Origin: Aequorivita aurantiaca
GTDB lineage: Bacteria > Bacteroidota > Bacteroidia > Flavobacteriales > Flavobacteriaceae
Reading direction: 5' to 3'
Assembly: GCF_030410135.1 (NCBI RefSeq)
Contig: NZ_JAUGQQ010000006.1
Location: forward strand, 1-64,000
Length of the DNA stretch: 64,000 bases
In this document: piece by piece, positions 25,252 to 34,138 of the stretch
Numbering within the stretch: the first letter of the stretch is position 1
Layout of the letters: each line of letters starts with the position of its first letter
Notes under the pieces: model-generated
Database searches by the model: none
What the model saw: the letters and a program-made list of their open reading frames with translations, nothing else
What the model was told of the DNA's origin: nothing
Translations under genes and position numbers: made by a program

Positions 25252-25737
25252 TTAATTTCGAACCCAAGTTTCATAGGTAAAAGAATATTTGTGCCTTTCA
25301 TCTTTCGAATGCGCTATTTTTGAAACTAACCGCCATTCATCTTCGGAAAAATTCGGAAAAAAAGTGTCGGCATCTTCAAAAGTTCCATGCACGCGCGTAA
25401 GTTCAATTTTATTGGCAAATGGAAGTGCGATGTTGTAAATTTCTCCGCCGCCGATTATATAGGGATTTTCGTCATTTTCAGCAATTTTTAGCGCTTCATA
25501 TATACTGTGAATCACTACTGCACCATCTTTTTCATAATTTTCATTACGAGTGATTACAAGATGGATACGATTGGGAAGGGGCTTCGGGAAGGATTCAAAA
25601 GTTTTGCGCCCCATAATAATATAGTGGTGGCTGGTAAGTTCCTTAAAGCGTTTGAAATCGTCCGGCAAATGCCAGAGCAAATCGTTATCCTTTCCCAATT
25701 CGTTGTTTTCGCCCGCGGCGGCAATCATTGTTATCAT
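25252..25737 (-). CDS. folA: Dihydrofolate reductase
   Basis: Reduces dihydrofolate with NADPH to regenerate tetrahydrofolate, needed after thymidylate synthesis by ThyA (gene at 30609-31433). The 161-residue protein shows NNELGKDNDLLWHLPDDFKRF with the active-site Asp, MGRKTFESFP for NADPH, and the IIGGGEIYNIAL motif. Its start overlaps the stop of the 2TM gene by 4 bp, showing co-translation. Confidence 0.96.
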   Translation of the reverse strand: MITMIAAAGENNELGKDNDLLWHLPDDFKRFKELTSHHYIIMGRKTFESFPKPLPNRIHLVITRNENYEKDGAVVIHSIYEALKIAENDENPYIIGGGEIYNIALPFANKIELTRVHGTFEDADTFFPNFSEDEWRLVSKIAHSKDERHKYSFTYETWVRN

Positions 25738-26165
25738 TCTACGTCTGGGGGTAAGGGGTTGTTCAATTCGGTATTTTTGTTTTTTGGCATTGTTGGCAAC
25801 TGCAATTCCGTGTCAACCTGTTTTTGTATTTCTGCCATGCGCTCTGCTTGGCGTATTTTCAGCTTTTCCAATTGTCTGTCTTCCCATTCCTTTCCCATAA
25901 ATTTGTTGACTACAAAAACGTTGAAAAGGTGCACCAGAAATATAAATGTCCAAATTAAAATTGCCCAAACAAACCAATTTTGGAACAACAATTCATTGCC
26001 ATAGCCCAAAACGGGATTGATGATTAGTAACAAAACAGAACCCACCAAAAACAAAATAAAATGCCGCATCAAGTTTTTTTTCTGCTTTATGCGGCGGCGG
26101 GCATATTCGTACTGTTCGCGCTGTTCGGCGTCAATTCTTTCGGTTTTTGTAGCTTTTGAAAACAT
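25734..26165 (-). CDS. 2TM-domain membrane protein
   Basis: A 143-residue protein with a basic N-terminus (ARRRIKQKKNLMRHFILF), two transmembrane helices (about 34-54 and 65-90) and a charged coiled-coil-like C-terminus (DRQLEKLKIRQAERMAEIQKQ). The pattern is that of the 2TM domain found in many Flavobacteriaceae, where it is also fused to LytTR-type regulators. Here it stands alone. Function unknown; coupled by a 4-bp overlap to folA downstream. Confidence 0.8.
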   Translation of the reverse strand: MFSKATKTERIDAEQREQYEYARRRIKQKKNLMRHFILFLVGSVLLLIINPVLGYGNELLFQNWFVWAILIWTFIFLVHLFNVFVVNKFMGKEWEDRQLEKLKIRQAERMAEIQKQVDTELQLPTMPKNKNTELNNPLPPDVE

Positions 26166-26247
26166 AGTTGGTTAATTTCGTTGCAGCTTCACTGAAAAAT
26201 TCAGTATTGTAAAAATACCTAAAATTCATCGTTTACGCCTCCCGCTT

Positions 26248-27336
26248 ATGGAAGAAATACGCAAACACTTTCCCGCTTTGGAATCTTGCACCTACCTCAA
26301 CACCGCATCAAATGGGGTAATCCCAAAACCTGTGGTGGAATGGCGAAGGCAGCACGACTTGGATTTGATGAACCACGCCAGTGTTTTTCGGGATAAACAT
26401 AAAATTCATATTGAGGAAATACGAAAAACGGTTTCAACCTTTTTTAATGCTTCTGTGGAAGAAACTGCGTTGATTCCGAATTTTTCTTTTGGAATGAATA
26501 CCGTTTTGGAAGGCTTGCCGAAAAAACAAAAGATTCTGCTGTTGAAAAACGATTATCCCTCCATAAATTGGCCCGTGGAAACCCGTGATTTTGAAATCTG
26601 CTATGCCGAAATAGACGAAAACTTGGAGCGTAATATTGAAGAAGCGGTAGTAACGCAGAGGCCGGATGTATTTATGTTCAGCATCGTGCAGTGGCTGAAT
26701 GGGATTAAAATTGATTTTGAATTTCTTGACAGGTTAAAAAGCTATCACCCAAACCTGTTGTTGGTGGCGGATGGCACACAATATTTGGGTACTGAAAATT
26801 TCAGTTTTGCCGAAAGCCCGATTGATGTTTTGGGTGCGAGTGCTTATAAATGGTTAACTGCCGGTTATGGCAACGGATTCATTTTTGTAAAAGAAGCAGC
26901 ACGGGAGCGAATTTTCCCAAAGACCATCGGATTCAATTCTGCGGAACGGTTTGAAAGCAAGGCATCCGAAACCACTTTTATGAAACACTTTGAACCCGGC
27001 CACCAGGACACTTTGAATTATGGCAGTTTGCAGCAGGCATTTTTTTTTCAGGAAAATCTGGGAAAAGATGCGCTTTATGAAAAGATCGCTTCCCTTTCGG
27101 CAAAGGCAAAGAAACGTTTTGCTGAAATGGATTTGTTGCGAAATGATACGTTACTTCGAGAAAAACATTCTTCAATTTACAATTTAAAAGGAGATTCTGT
27201 TTTGTTTGGGAAATTAAAAGAGAACAATATTATATGTTCCCTTCGGGGCGGCGGAATTCGTGTCAGCTTTCATTATTATAATACTGAAGACGAATTGGAA
27301 AAACTTTTAGAGGTCGTGAAGTCGACGGGTCGATAA
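26248..27336 (+). CDS. Class V aminotransferase-fold PLP enzyme
   Basis: A 362-residue PLP-dependent enzyme of the class V/cysteine-desulfurase-like group. Seen: LNTASNGVIPKPVVEW at the start, the ADGTQYLGTENF aspartate region, and the PLP-binding Lys in ASAYKWLTAGYGNGF. It lacks the usual active Cys loop of NifS/IscS, so a desulfurase role is not supported. Substrate unknown; kynureninase- or isopenicillin-epimerase-like members are alternatives. Its neighbours on the other strand give no operon clue. Confidence 0.82.
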   Translation: MEEIRKHFPALESCTYLNTASNGVIPKPVVEWRRQHDLDLMNHASVFRDKHKIHIEEIRKTVSTFFNASVEETALIPNFSFGMNTVLEGLPKKQKILLLKNDYPSINWPVETRDFEICYAEIDENLERNIEEAVVTQRPDVFMFSIVQWLNGIKIDFEFLDRLKSYHPNLLLVADGTQYLGTENFSFAESPIDVLGASAYKWLTAGYGNGFIFVKEAARERIFPKTIGFNSAERFESKASETTFMKHFEPGHQDTLNYGSLQQAFFFQENLGKDALYEKIASLSAKAKKRFAEMDLLRNDTLLREKHSSIYNLKGDSVLFGKLKENNIICSLRGGGIRVSFHYYNTEDELEKLLEVVKSTGR

Positions 27337-27390
27337 GTTGATGGTTTATGAGTTTAAAGTTTAGGAGTTTATTTTCATCCGGAATCAGCA

Positions 27391-28362
27391 TCACGCTTTT
27401 CGAAAAACATAATTTTTATAATATTCATTGGCATCCGTAAAAGAAGTTTCAATTTTCAACCCAGCTTTTTCGGCCAGCCAACTTACAGTTTTGTCGTCGT
27501 ATTTCTGTGAAATTTCTGTGTGGATGGTTTCCCATTGTTCAAAATTTATCTGTAATTGCAATTGTTCAATAGTTACTTCCATTGCTTCGCTGGCGACCAA
27601 AAAACTTTTGGCGGTGCCGGTTTCCGGATTATAAGTTTCCCAATGGTTGAATTTTTCAACCTCAAAATTTCCGCCGAGTTCACGGTTTATTCGGGTTAAA
27701 ATATTTTTGTTAAATGCCGCCGTAATTCCTGTTTCGTCATTGTAAGCGTCAAGCACGGTCTGCGGATTTTTCTTCTGGTCGAAACCCATAAAGAGCAAAT
27801 CTTCCGAAAGCATGGTATCCTTCAATTGAGAAAGAAAGTCAATAGCTTTAGTATGCGGTAGATTACCGATATTACTTCCCAAAACCATAATTACTTTTTT
27901 TCTTTTGTTGTAACCTTTCAGCCGTTCCAAAACCTCAAAATATTCGCCCACTTCGGCATCAACTTTCAGCAATGGCATTTCCAAAGCAAGATTGTTGGAG
28001 AGCAATTCCACCGCATTTTCAGAAATATCGATTGGTTTGTAAACAAAATTGAAATTGTTTTCGGCCATATATTTCAGAAGCACCTTTGTTTTTTTTCCAT
28101 CTCCAGCGCCCAATTCAATTAAATCGAGCCCATTTTCCCTGTCACGGAAAAGTTCCCCAATCGTAAATGTATTGTTTGAAATTATATCCAATTCGCAACC
28201 CGTAAGATAATAGCTGGGCATCGCCATAATATCCTGAAAAAGTTTGTCGCCTGTTTTATCGTAAAAATATTTGGAGGAAAGATATTTTGGAGAAGCCGTA
28301 AGCCCCTCAAAAACTTCCTTCTTAAAGGCGGTATTGCGCTGTGGTTGCGTTTTTGTATCCAT
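27391..28362 (-). CDS. egtD: L-histidine N-alpha-methyltransferase (ergothioneine biosynthesis)
   Basis: Trimethylates histidine to hercynine using S-adenosylmethionine, the first step of ergothioneine formation. The 323-residue protein matches EgtD in length and carries YFYDKTGDKLFQDIMAMPSYY, the cofactor loop LIELGAGDGKKTKVLL and MVLGSNIGNLP. It starts 10 bp after the stop of egtB and shares its transcript. No egtC or egtE-type lyase gene follows, so the late steps are not in the window. Confidence 0.93.
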   Translation of the reverse strand: MDTKTQPQRNTAFKKEVFEGLTASPKYLSSKYFYDKTGDKLFQDIMAMPSYYLTGCELDIISNNTFTIGELFRDRENGLDLIELGAGDGKKTKVLLKYMAENNFNFVYKPIDISENAVELLSNNLALEMPLLKVDAEVGEYFEVLERLKGYNKRKKVIMVLGSNIGNLPHTKAIDFLSQLKDTMLSEDLLFMGFDQKKNPQTVLDAYNDETGITAAFNKNILTRINRELGGNFEVEKFNHWETYNPETGTAKSFLVASEAMEVTIEQLQLQINFEQWETIHTEISQKYDDKTVSWLAEKAGLKIETSFTDANEYYKNYVFRKA

Positions 28363-28372
28363 TAAATCATAT

Positions 28373-29536
28373 TTATTTTGCCAATCTCAATCCCGTAAAT
28401 TGCCAGCGCAAATTGGTTTGAAAAAAGTTTCGATAGGTGTGGCGGGTGTGTTTTTTTGGGGTTGCTACTGAACCGCCGCGCAACACTTTTTGGTTCACCA
28501 TAAATTTTCCGTTGTATTCCCCAATGGCGCCGGGAGCTTTGGTGTAGCCGGGGTAGGGAAGGTATGCGCTCTCGGTCCATTCCCAACGGCTGCCCCATTC
28601 AAAGTTTTTTTGCGCAGCTTCCCATTCAAATTCCGTTGGCAATCGGCAGTCCTTCCACTGCGCAAAAGCAAAGGCCTCAAAATAGGAAATGTGTGATACG
28701 GGCGCTTCCAAATTAATTTTTTGAAGTCCGCTCATTGAATATTGATGCCATTCGCCATCAATCTCGTGCCAATACATGGGTGCGGAAATGTTGTTTTGTT
28801 GCACCCAATCCCAGCCTTCCGCGTGCCAAAGGTTGAAATCTGTGTAGCCACCGGTGTTTATAAATTCCAAATATTCGGAATTGGTAATCAATTTATTCGA
28901 AATTTTATATTCGTGAAGAAAAACTTTATGACGCCCCAACTCATTGTCATAGCAGAATTCATCGGAGCTGTTGTGGCCTATTTCATAAATTCCTTCCTCC
29001 ATTGCTATCCATTCTTGTGAAAAATTCTGAGGAGGATTTTCTGAAAATGAATCGTTGTATTTTGGGAGCAATGGATTGTTACCGAGAATGTACTTTATAT
29101 CCGTAACCAAAAGCTCTTGATGCTGTTTTTCGTGGTGGATTCCTATTAAAAGGATTTCCTCAACTTCAGCTGAAATTTCTTCCGAAAGGAAATCCCTCAT
29201 TTCATTGGTAACGTAATGACGATAATCATAAACATTGGCAACTCCTGGGCGGGAAAGATTTCCGCGGTCATTTCGAATTACCCGTTTTCCCACATTTTCA
29301 TAATAGCTATTGAAAACAAAGGCAAAATCTTCATGAAACAACCGGTAATTGGGCTTGTGCGGTTTTAAAATGAATTCCTCAAAAAACCAGGTAGTATGCC
29401 CAAGATGCCATTTTGGAGGCGAAACATCAACGATTGGCTGGACCACATAATCTTCGATTTCCAGAGGTTTGCAAATATTTTCGGTATGTTGGCGGGTTTC
29501 GAGAAAGAAGGAAACCAAAGTATCAGTGGCAATCAT
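28373..29536 (-). CDS. egtB: Ergothioneine biosynthesis iron-dependent sulfoxide synthase EgtB
   Basis: Couples hercynine to a thiol (glutathione or Cys) to form a sulfoxide, using O2 and non-heme iron. From 29536 the protein has 387 residues: an N-terminal DinB-like helical domain with HLGHTTWFFEEF and the iron ligands HHEKQHQE, then an FGE-sulfatase fold with the typical LPTEFEWEAA, WEWTESAYLPYPGY and a VLRGGS ending in GLRLAK. I chose MIATDTLVSFF at 29536; an ATG 33 bp upstream would add residues encoded by a hairpin and T tract. First gene of the egtB-egtD pair. Confidence 0.92.
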   Translation of the reverse strand: MIATDTLVSFFLETRQHTENICKPLEIEDYVVQPIVDVSPPKWHLGHTTWFFEEFILKPHKPNYRLFHEDFAFVFNSYYENVGKRVIRNDRGNLSRPGVANVYDYRHYVTNEMRDFLSEEISAEVEEILLIGIHHEKQHQELLVTDIKYILGNNPLLPKYNDSFSENPPQNFSQEWIAMEEGIYEIGHNSSDEFCYDNELGRHKVFLHEYKISNKLITNSEYLEFINTGGYTDFNLWHAEGWDWVQQNNISAPMYWHEIDGEWHQYSMSGLQKINLEAPVSHISYFEAFAFAQWKDCRLPTEFEWEAAQKNFEWGSRWEWTESAYLPYPGYTKAPGAIGEYNGKFMVNQKVLRGGSVATPKKHTRHTYRNFFQTNLRWQFTGLRLAK

Positions 29537-29572
29537 AAAAAAAGTGCCGTTATTTTTTTTTGACGACACTTT
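29537..29572 (-). terminator. Terminator-like hairpin abutting the egtB start
   Basis: On the reverse strand AAAGTGTCGT (29572-29563) pairs with ACGGCACTTT (29550-29541; one G-U), loop of 12 nt, then TTTT to 29537 and the ATG at 29536. It looks like the terminator of the upstream TonB-like genes, but sits where a leader and ribosome site for egtB would be. Confidence 0.65.
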
Positions 29573-29638
29573 AAATATAAATATTAAAATTGTTGAAGAG
29601 TATTTTGCCAGCGTTAAACAGTTGTTAAACTAGGTGAA

Positions 29639-30151
29639 TCAATTCTTTGTCTTTCGCTTTTTCTTCTTTTTGTTGGTTTCTGTGGGCGGCTCTACCTTAA
29701 AAATAATGGGCAGGGAATAGAGAACTCCCACCGCTTCACCTTTTTGCATACCCGGTTTCATTTGTGGAAGGTTGCTTACAACCCGAACAGCTTCCTTTTC
29801 AATTTCCTCATTTTCCGCGCGTGCACGTACATCTACCACATCACCGTTTTTATCAATCTTGAATTGGACTGCGGTCCGGTAGATTTTGGGAGGTAAATCC
29901 AAAGATGCAATTTTTTTCATGTCGAAATGAATATTTATAAATTCCGAAATTTTAGAGGACATGCAGCTTTTCAATTCAACATTGCCATTGCCTTTGCAGC
30001 CAGGATAAACGGGAACATTTTCTATGGTGGCAAAAGGGACGTCAGTTTTACCCATTTCTGATTCGGAAACATCGGTGACGGTTTCCTCCACCTGTGCGAT
30101 AACAAATGTTGAGCAGAAGATAAGGCAAACTAGGTATAGATTTTTGAACAT
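29639..30151 (-). CDS. Exported TonB C-terminal-domain protein (paralogue 1)
   Basis: A 170-residue protein with an N-terminal signal peptide (about 1-19) and, from about 70, a TonB C-terminal fold (AVQFKIDKNGDVVDVRARAENEEIEKEAVRVV, then LPQMKPGMQKG and a final SLPIIFK strand). It lacks the Pro-rich spacer and a stable membrane anchor, so it is not a classical TonB. Tail is Lys-rich (KKKKKRK). A pair of Cys at about 52 and 63 brackets the start of the mature domain (YPGCKGNGNVELKSC), matching the paralogue upstream, which it follows by 2 bp. Partner transporter not visible. Confidence 0.8.
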   Translation of the reverse strand: MFKNLYLVCLIFCSTFVIAQVEETVTDVSESEMGKTDVPFATIENVPVYPGCKGNGNVELKSCMSSKISEFINIHFDMKKIASLDLPPKIYRTAVQFKIDKNGDVVDVRARAENEEIEKEAVRVVSNLPQMKPGMQKGEAVGVLYSLPIIFKVEPPTETNKKKKKRKTKN

Positions 30152-30153
30152 TG

Positions 30154-30588
30154 TTATTTACCTGTTTTGAAATTAAAGGGCACTGTATAATTTATGGCGC
30201 GCGGCTTTCCCCCTAACATTCCGGGTTTGGACATTTTGGGAATTGTCATAATATTTCGTTTTGCCTCTTCCTGCAATTCTTTGGTGCCACCGCTAACTTT
30301 TTTAATGTCTACCAGGCCTTTTTCATTTATGGTGAATTCTACAATCACTTTGCCCTGTTCGTTTTTTTTGTAGGCTGTTGGCGGATATTTAAAGTTTTTG
30401 ATAATATGTGAAGTCAATTTCTCGTCAAAACATTTTTCACGTTCGGCGGTACTTCCTTTTTCACAACCAGGCCATATTGGCGCAATTTCCTTGAGGGTAA
30501 CTTCATTGGCTACCACATTACCCCATTCTTCCTGGGCAAAAAAGGTAGTTGTTGAAAGTATAAAAAATGCAAATAACAGATTTTTCAT
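30154..30588 (-). CDS. Exported TonB C-terminal-domain protein (paralogue 2)
   Basis: A 144-residue relative of the downstream gene: signal peptide about 1-18, the paired Cys block WPGCEKGSTAEREKC, and the TonB fold (VIVEFTINEKGLVDIKKVSGG, then IPKMSKPGMLGGKPRAINYTVPF). The two genes are 2 bp apart, suggesting a duplication and co-expression. As in its partner, no membrane anchor remains after cleavage. It could bind peptidoglycan or an outer-membrane receptor plug, but no receptor gene is adjacent. It follows thyA by about 20 bp. Confidence 0.8.
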   Translation of the reverse strand: MKNLLFAFFILSTTTFFAQEEWGNVVANEVTLKEIAPIWPGCEKGSTAEREKCFDEKLTSHIIKNFKYPPTAYKKNEQGKVIVEFTINEKGLVDIKKVSGGTKELQEEAKRNIMTIPKMSKPGMLGGKPRAINYTVPFNFKTGK

Positions 30589-30608
30589 TTTATGGAATTT
30601 AGTAGAGG

Positions 30609-31433
30609 TTAAATGGCAACAGTGCCCTTAATATGCGGGTGAGGATTGTAATCCACAAGCGTAAAGTCATCAAAGTTGAAGCCAAAAATATCCTTTACAT
30701 TTGGATTGAGCAACATTTTTGGCAACGGACGTGGTTCGCGCGATAGCTGGAGTTCAACTTGTTCAAAATGATTGCTGTATATATGGGCATCGCCGAAGGT
30801 GTGGATGAAATCTCCCGGTTGATAGCCACAAACCTGCGCCACCATCATTGTGAACAGCGCATAGGATGCAATGTTGAACGGCACGCCCAGAAAAATATCT
30901 GCACTGCGCTGATAGAGTTGGCAGGATAGTTTTCCTTCGGCCACGTAAAATTGAAAAAAGGCATGACAAGGAGGAAGCGCTGCTTTGCCGAGGGCCACAT
31001 TTTCAGCAAACGGTTTTGAAGTATCCGGCATTACGCTTGGGTTCCACGCGCTCACGAGCATGCGGCGGCTGTCCGGATTAGTTTTGAGTGTTTGGATTAT
31101 TTCAGAAATTTGGTCAATTTCGTCATTGTTCCAGTTGCGCCATTGGTGGCCGTAAACGGGTCCCAAATTTCCATGTTCATCTGCCCATTCGTTCCAGATT
31201 CGAACCCCGTTTTCTTGAAGATATTTGATATTGGTGTCGCCCTTCAAAAACCATAAAAGCTCATATACAATTGATTTTAAATGTAGTTTTTTCGTCGTGA
31301 CCATCGGAAAACCTTCGCTTAAATCGAACCGCATTTGGTAGCCGAAAACACTTTTGGTGCCAGTGCCGGTGCGGTCCTGTTTCTGGGTGCCGTTTTGCAG
31401 TACATGTTTGAGTAGGTCGTGGTATTGCTTCAT
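30609..31433 (-). CDS. thyA: Thymidylate synthase
   Basis: Methylates dUMP to dTMP with methylene-tetrahydrofolate, yielding dihydrofolate for FolA. The 274-residue protein has [20 protein letters not shown] at the start, the nucleophile Cys in [32 protein letters not shown], and the HIYSNHFEQ dUMP-binding block, all canonical. Followed closely by the TonB-like pair. ThyA and FolA lie in the same region but are not in one operon. Confidence 0.97.
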   Translation of the reverse strand: MKQYHDLLKHVLQNGTQKQDRTGTGTKSVFGYQMRFDLSEGFPMVTTKKLHLKSIVYELLWFLKGDTNIKYLQENGVRIWNEWADEHGNLGPVYGHQWRNWNNDEIDQISEIIQTLKTNPDSRRMLVSAWNPSVMPDTSKPFAENVALGKAALPPCHAFFQFYVAEGKLSCQLYQRSADIFLGVPFNIASYALFTMMVAQVCGYQPGDFIHTFGDAHIYSNHFEQVELQLSREPRPLPKMLLNPNVKDIFGFNFDDFTLVDYNPHPHIKGTVAI

Positions 31434-31537
31434 TTTCCTTCGCTTTATTTTTAAGTTTTCTAAAATAGATAAATCACCGCAGGGGAACGAATGGGATTGC
31501 TCTATAATTTCAAAAGTTATTAACCAAGACGGCCCTT

Positions 31538-33244
31538 TTAGCCAATTATCATTCCTGCAATTGCGGCAGAAATTAAAGAAGCAATAGTGCCACCAATTAA
31601 GGCTTTCATTCCAAATTTAGAAAGAGTTTTTCGCTGTCCGGGCGCCAAGGATCCAATTCCGCCTATTTGAATTCCGATGGAGGCAAAATTCGCAAACCCG
31701 CAAAGCATATAGGTCGCCATAATTATACTTTTTTCATAGCTGAGGTGCAATTCGTTCTGAATGTTTTTTAATTCCGCCAGTTGAATGTATCCCACAAATT
31801 CGCTAGCTACTAGTTTTATTCCCAAAAGCTGGCCCATCATGGTCATGTCTTCTTTCGCAACCCCTATCAACCACATTAAAGGCGCAAAGATTGTTCCTAG
31901 AATTGCTTCCAATGTAAGACTCTTATATGCCGAATTGGCCGCGACCCAGGCATTAATATTGGTAACATCGCCCACCCAGCCAAGTATTCCGTTGAACATT
32001 GCGATAAAGGCCACAAAAACCAAAAGCATTGCACCCACATTTACGGCCAATCTTAATCCTTCTGTAGTTCCGTTTGCAATGGCGTCCAAAAAGTTGGAAC
32101 CAATTTTTTCTGAAGAAACCTTTACGTCGGTATTAATGGGTTCGGTTTGTGGGTAAAGAATTTTCGAGATAACAATTGCGCCTGGAGCTGCCATTACCGA
32201 AGCGGCCAAAAGGTGTTTTGCGAACATTAATCTTAACGCCGGATCATCACCGCCCAGAAAGCCTATGTAAGCCGCGAGCACCGCTCCAGCCACGGTGGCC
32301 ATGCCACCAATCATTACCAAAAGCATTTCACTTTTGTTCATTTTTTCCAAATAAGCTTTTATTAAAAGTGGCGCCTCGGTTTGTCCCAAAAAAATGTTTC
32401 CGGCAACGCTCAAACTTTCTGCACCGGAAATGTTCATTAGTTTGGTGAGCAACCAACCCATTCCTTTTACAACAACTTGAATTATTCCAAAATAAAACAG
32501 TACCGAGGTAAGTGCGGAAAAAAATATGATAGTGGGAAGCACCTGAAACGCAAAAATGAAGCCGAAGGAATTTATGTCCAACATGCCGCCAAAAAGGAAT
32601 TCACTTCCTGCTCTAGTATATTCCAGTACGTTCACGAAAAGCTGGCCTACCGTTTCAAAACCGTTTTTTATAAAACCAATTTTTAAAACGCCGATAGCAA
32701 TCAACAATTGAAACGCAAGGCCGATGCCTACGGTTTTCCAATTGATGGCTTTTCTATTGGCGCTGAAAAGAAAGGCTATGGCTAGCAATGAAAACATTCC
32801 CAAAACTCCACGCCATACGCTTTGCATGGAAAATCCTTGACTGGGTATAATGGATGTTGAGTTTTTAATGGTTTCGGGTGCCATTGTTATGGCTGGAAGT
32901 TTTAATTCATATTTCCAATTGTTTTCAGCTAGCGTGAGGGTGCTGTCGGTAACCTCTGAAACCCGCAGTCTACGGATGCTGTCCTTAGGTTTGTTGATAA
33001 AAAGTACCAACAAATTGTTTTGAAAAATATAATCCCCACTGGAAATTAAACTGTCTGAGGGGGCAAGTTGATATTCAAAAGTGCCATTTTCAAGCGTTAA
33101 GAAATTATTTTCCGCATCAATGTTTACTATAGACAGTCCATTTTCGTCCTTTACTTCTGAAAATTGCCAAGTTTTTTCAATGCTCTGCCCTACAATTGTT
33201 CCGAAAAAAAGCAGCGCAGTAGCTACAAGTATTAATTTCTGCAT
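31538..33244 (-). CDS. NupC-family nucleoside transporter with extra N-terminal exported domain
   Basis: A 568-residue protein. Residues about 140-568 are a concentrative nucleoside transporter (CNT/NupC): gate regions including GSEFLFGG, the [16 protein letters not shown] signature and the helical C-terminal half with [13 protein letters not shown]. Unlike classical ~400-residue NupC it begins with a signal-peptide-like stretch (1-19) and about 100 residues of lipocalin-like beta strands ([28 protein letters not shown]), which would lie outside the inner membrane. The fusion is unusual to me, though I believe it occurs in other Flavobacteriia. It takes up nucleosides by Na or H symport (family knowledge). 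Thymidylate gene thyA lies downstream. Confidence 0.87.
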   Translation of the reverse strand: MQKLILVATALLFFGTIVGQSIEKTWQFSEVKDENGLSIVNIDAENNFLTLENGTFEYQLAPSDSLISSGDYIFQNNLLVLFINKPKDSIRRLRVSEVTDSTLTLAENNWKYELKLPAITMAPETIKNSTSIIPSQGFSMQSVWRGVLGMFSLLAIAFLFSANRKAINWKTVGIGLAFQLLIAIGVLKIGFIKNGFETVGQLFVNVLEYTRAGSEFLFGGMLDINSFGFIFAFQVLPTIIFFSALTSVLFYFGIIQVVVKGMGWLLTKLMNISGAESLSVAGNIFLGQTEAPLLIKAYLEKMNKSEMLLVMIGGMATVAGAVLAAYIGFLGGDDPALRLMFAKHLLAASVMAAPGAIVISKILYPQTEPINTDVKVSSEKIGSNFLDAIANGTTEGLRLAVNVGAMLLVFVAFIAMFNGILGWVGDVTNINAWVAANSAYKSLTLEAILGTIFAPLMWLIGVAKEDMTMMGQLLGIKLVASEFVGYIQLAELKNIQNELHLSYEKSIIMATYMLCGFANFASIGIQIGGIGSLAPGQRKTLSKFGMKALIGGTIASLISAAIAGMIIG

Positions 33245-33316
33245 AAATTATAATTCCCAAAAAATTAAATTTCCAATTCCAAATTCACAAATAGCCGCGG
33301 CTGTTGCATACCCCAT

Positions 33317-33940
33317 TTACTTACGTTTTGAGATTTCATCCCTTACGCTTGCCGCCTTTTCGTAATTTTCGTTTTTAACGGCTTCATCAAGCATTTTGTT
33401 CAGTTGCTTCAGGCTCAGTTTGCTATAATCTTCGCTTATGGGTTTTATAGATTCCTTATCTCCTCCCAAGATCAAATTATCTATAACGGCCTCTTCCTTT
33501 TTTGTAAGCAATTTTTTTGAAGAGGAGGTTTTTAAATAAATACCGGCCTTGTCCAGAATATTTTTATAAGTAAAAATAGGGGCGTTGAAGCGAAGTGCCA
33601 ATGCAATGGCATCACTAGTGCGTGCATCTATAATTTCTTCAATTTTGTCACGCTCGCATATAATGCTCGAATAAAATACGCCGTCAACCAATTTGTGGAT
33701 TATAACTTGTTTTACCACAATGTCGAAACGATCCGCAAAGTTTTTAAAAAGATCATGCGTAAGAGGCCGAGGAGGAGTAATTTCTTTTTCCAGCGCAATG
33801 GCAATCGATTGTGCCTCAAAGGCACCAATGACTATCGGGAGTTTGCGCTCGCCGTCCACTTCGTTCAAAATAAGGGCGTATGCGCCATTTTGTGTTTGGC
33901 TATATGAAATTCCTTTTATTGTAAGTTTTACTAAACTCAT
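33317..33940 (-). CDS. Bifunctional nuclease-family protein with UVR motif
   Basis: A 207-residue protein. Residues 1-130 match the BFN/DUF151 family (NGAYALILNEVDGERKLPIVIGAFEAQSIAIALE and the DARTSDAIALALRFNAPIF block), reported in other organisms to have DNase and RNase activity. The last 40 residues are a UvrB/C-type coiled motif (LNKMLDEAVKNENYEKAASVRDEISKRK), which often mediates protein contacts. It sits alone between the nucleoside transporter and the ETF genes. A DNA-related or stress role is inferred, not shown. Confidence 0.85.
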   Translation of the reverse strand: MSLVKLTIKGISYSQTQNGAYALILNEVDGERKLPIVIGAFEAQSIAIALEKEITPPRPLTHDLFKNFADRFDIVVKQVIIHKLVDGVFYSSIICERDKIEEIIDARTSDAIALALRFNAPIFTYKNILDKAGIYLKTSSSKKLLTKKEEAVIDNLILGGDKESIKPISEDYSKLSLKQLNKMLDEAVKNENYEKAASVRDEISKRK

Positions 33941-34138
33941 TTTTCAGTGGTCAGTATTCAGTATTCAGTTTTCATTATGCAGGGGTCAGTAATCAGAATA
34001 GAATAATGGACAATTTTCTACTTCCGTCATCGGTTATCAGTCTTCCGTCTTTTAGCTTTAAAAATAAGAAAAAGCTGTTTAAATTTGGATGTTTCCATAT
34101 CTAAACAGCCCTTTTTCGGGGTACAAATTAATAAAAAA
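33941..34138. repeat. Intergenic DNA with CAGTATT heptamer repeats
   Basis: Four 7-bp units (CAGTGGT, CAGTATT, CAGTATT, CAGTTTT) run at 33945-33972. The rest holds the etfA terminator at 34064-34109 and no gene. Confidence 0.75.
34064..34109 (-). terminator. Terminator of the etfB-etfA unit
   Basis: On the reverse strand a stem near 34108-34094 (GCTGTTTAGATATGG) pairs with CCAAATTTAAACAGC (34088-34074; one wobble and one mismatch) and is followed by a T-rich run. Confidence 0.75.
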
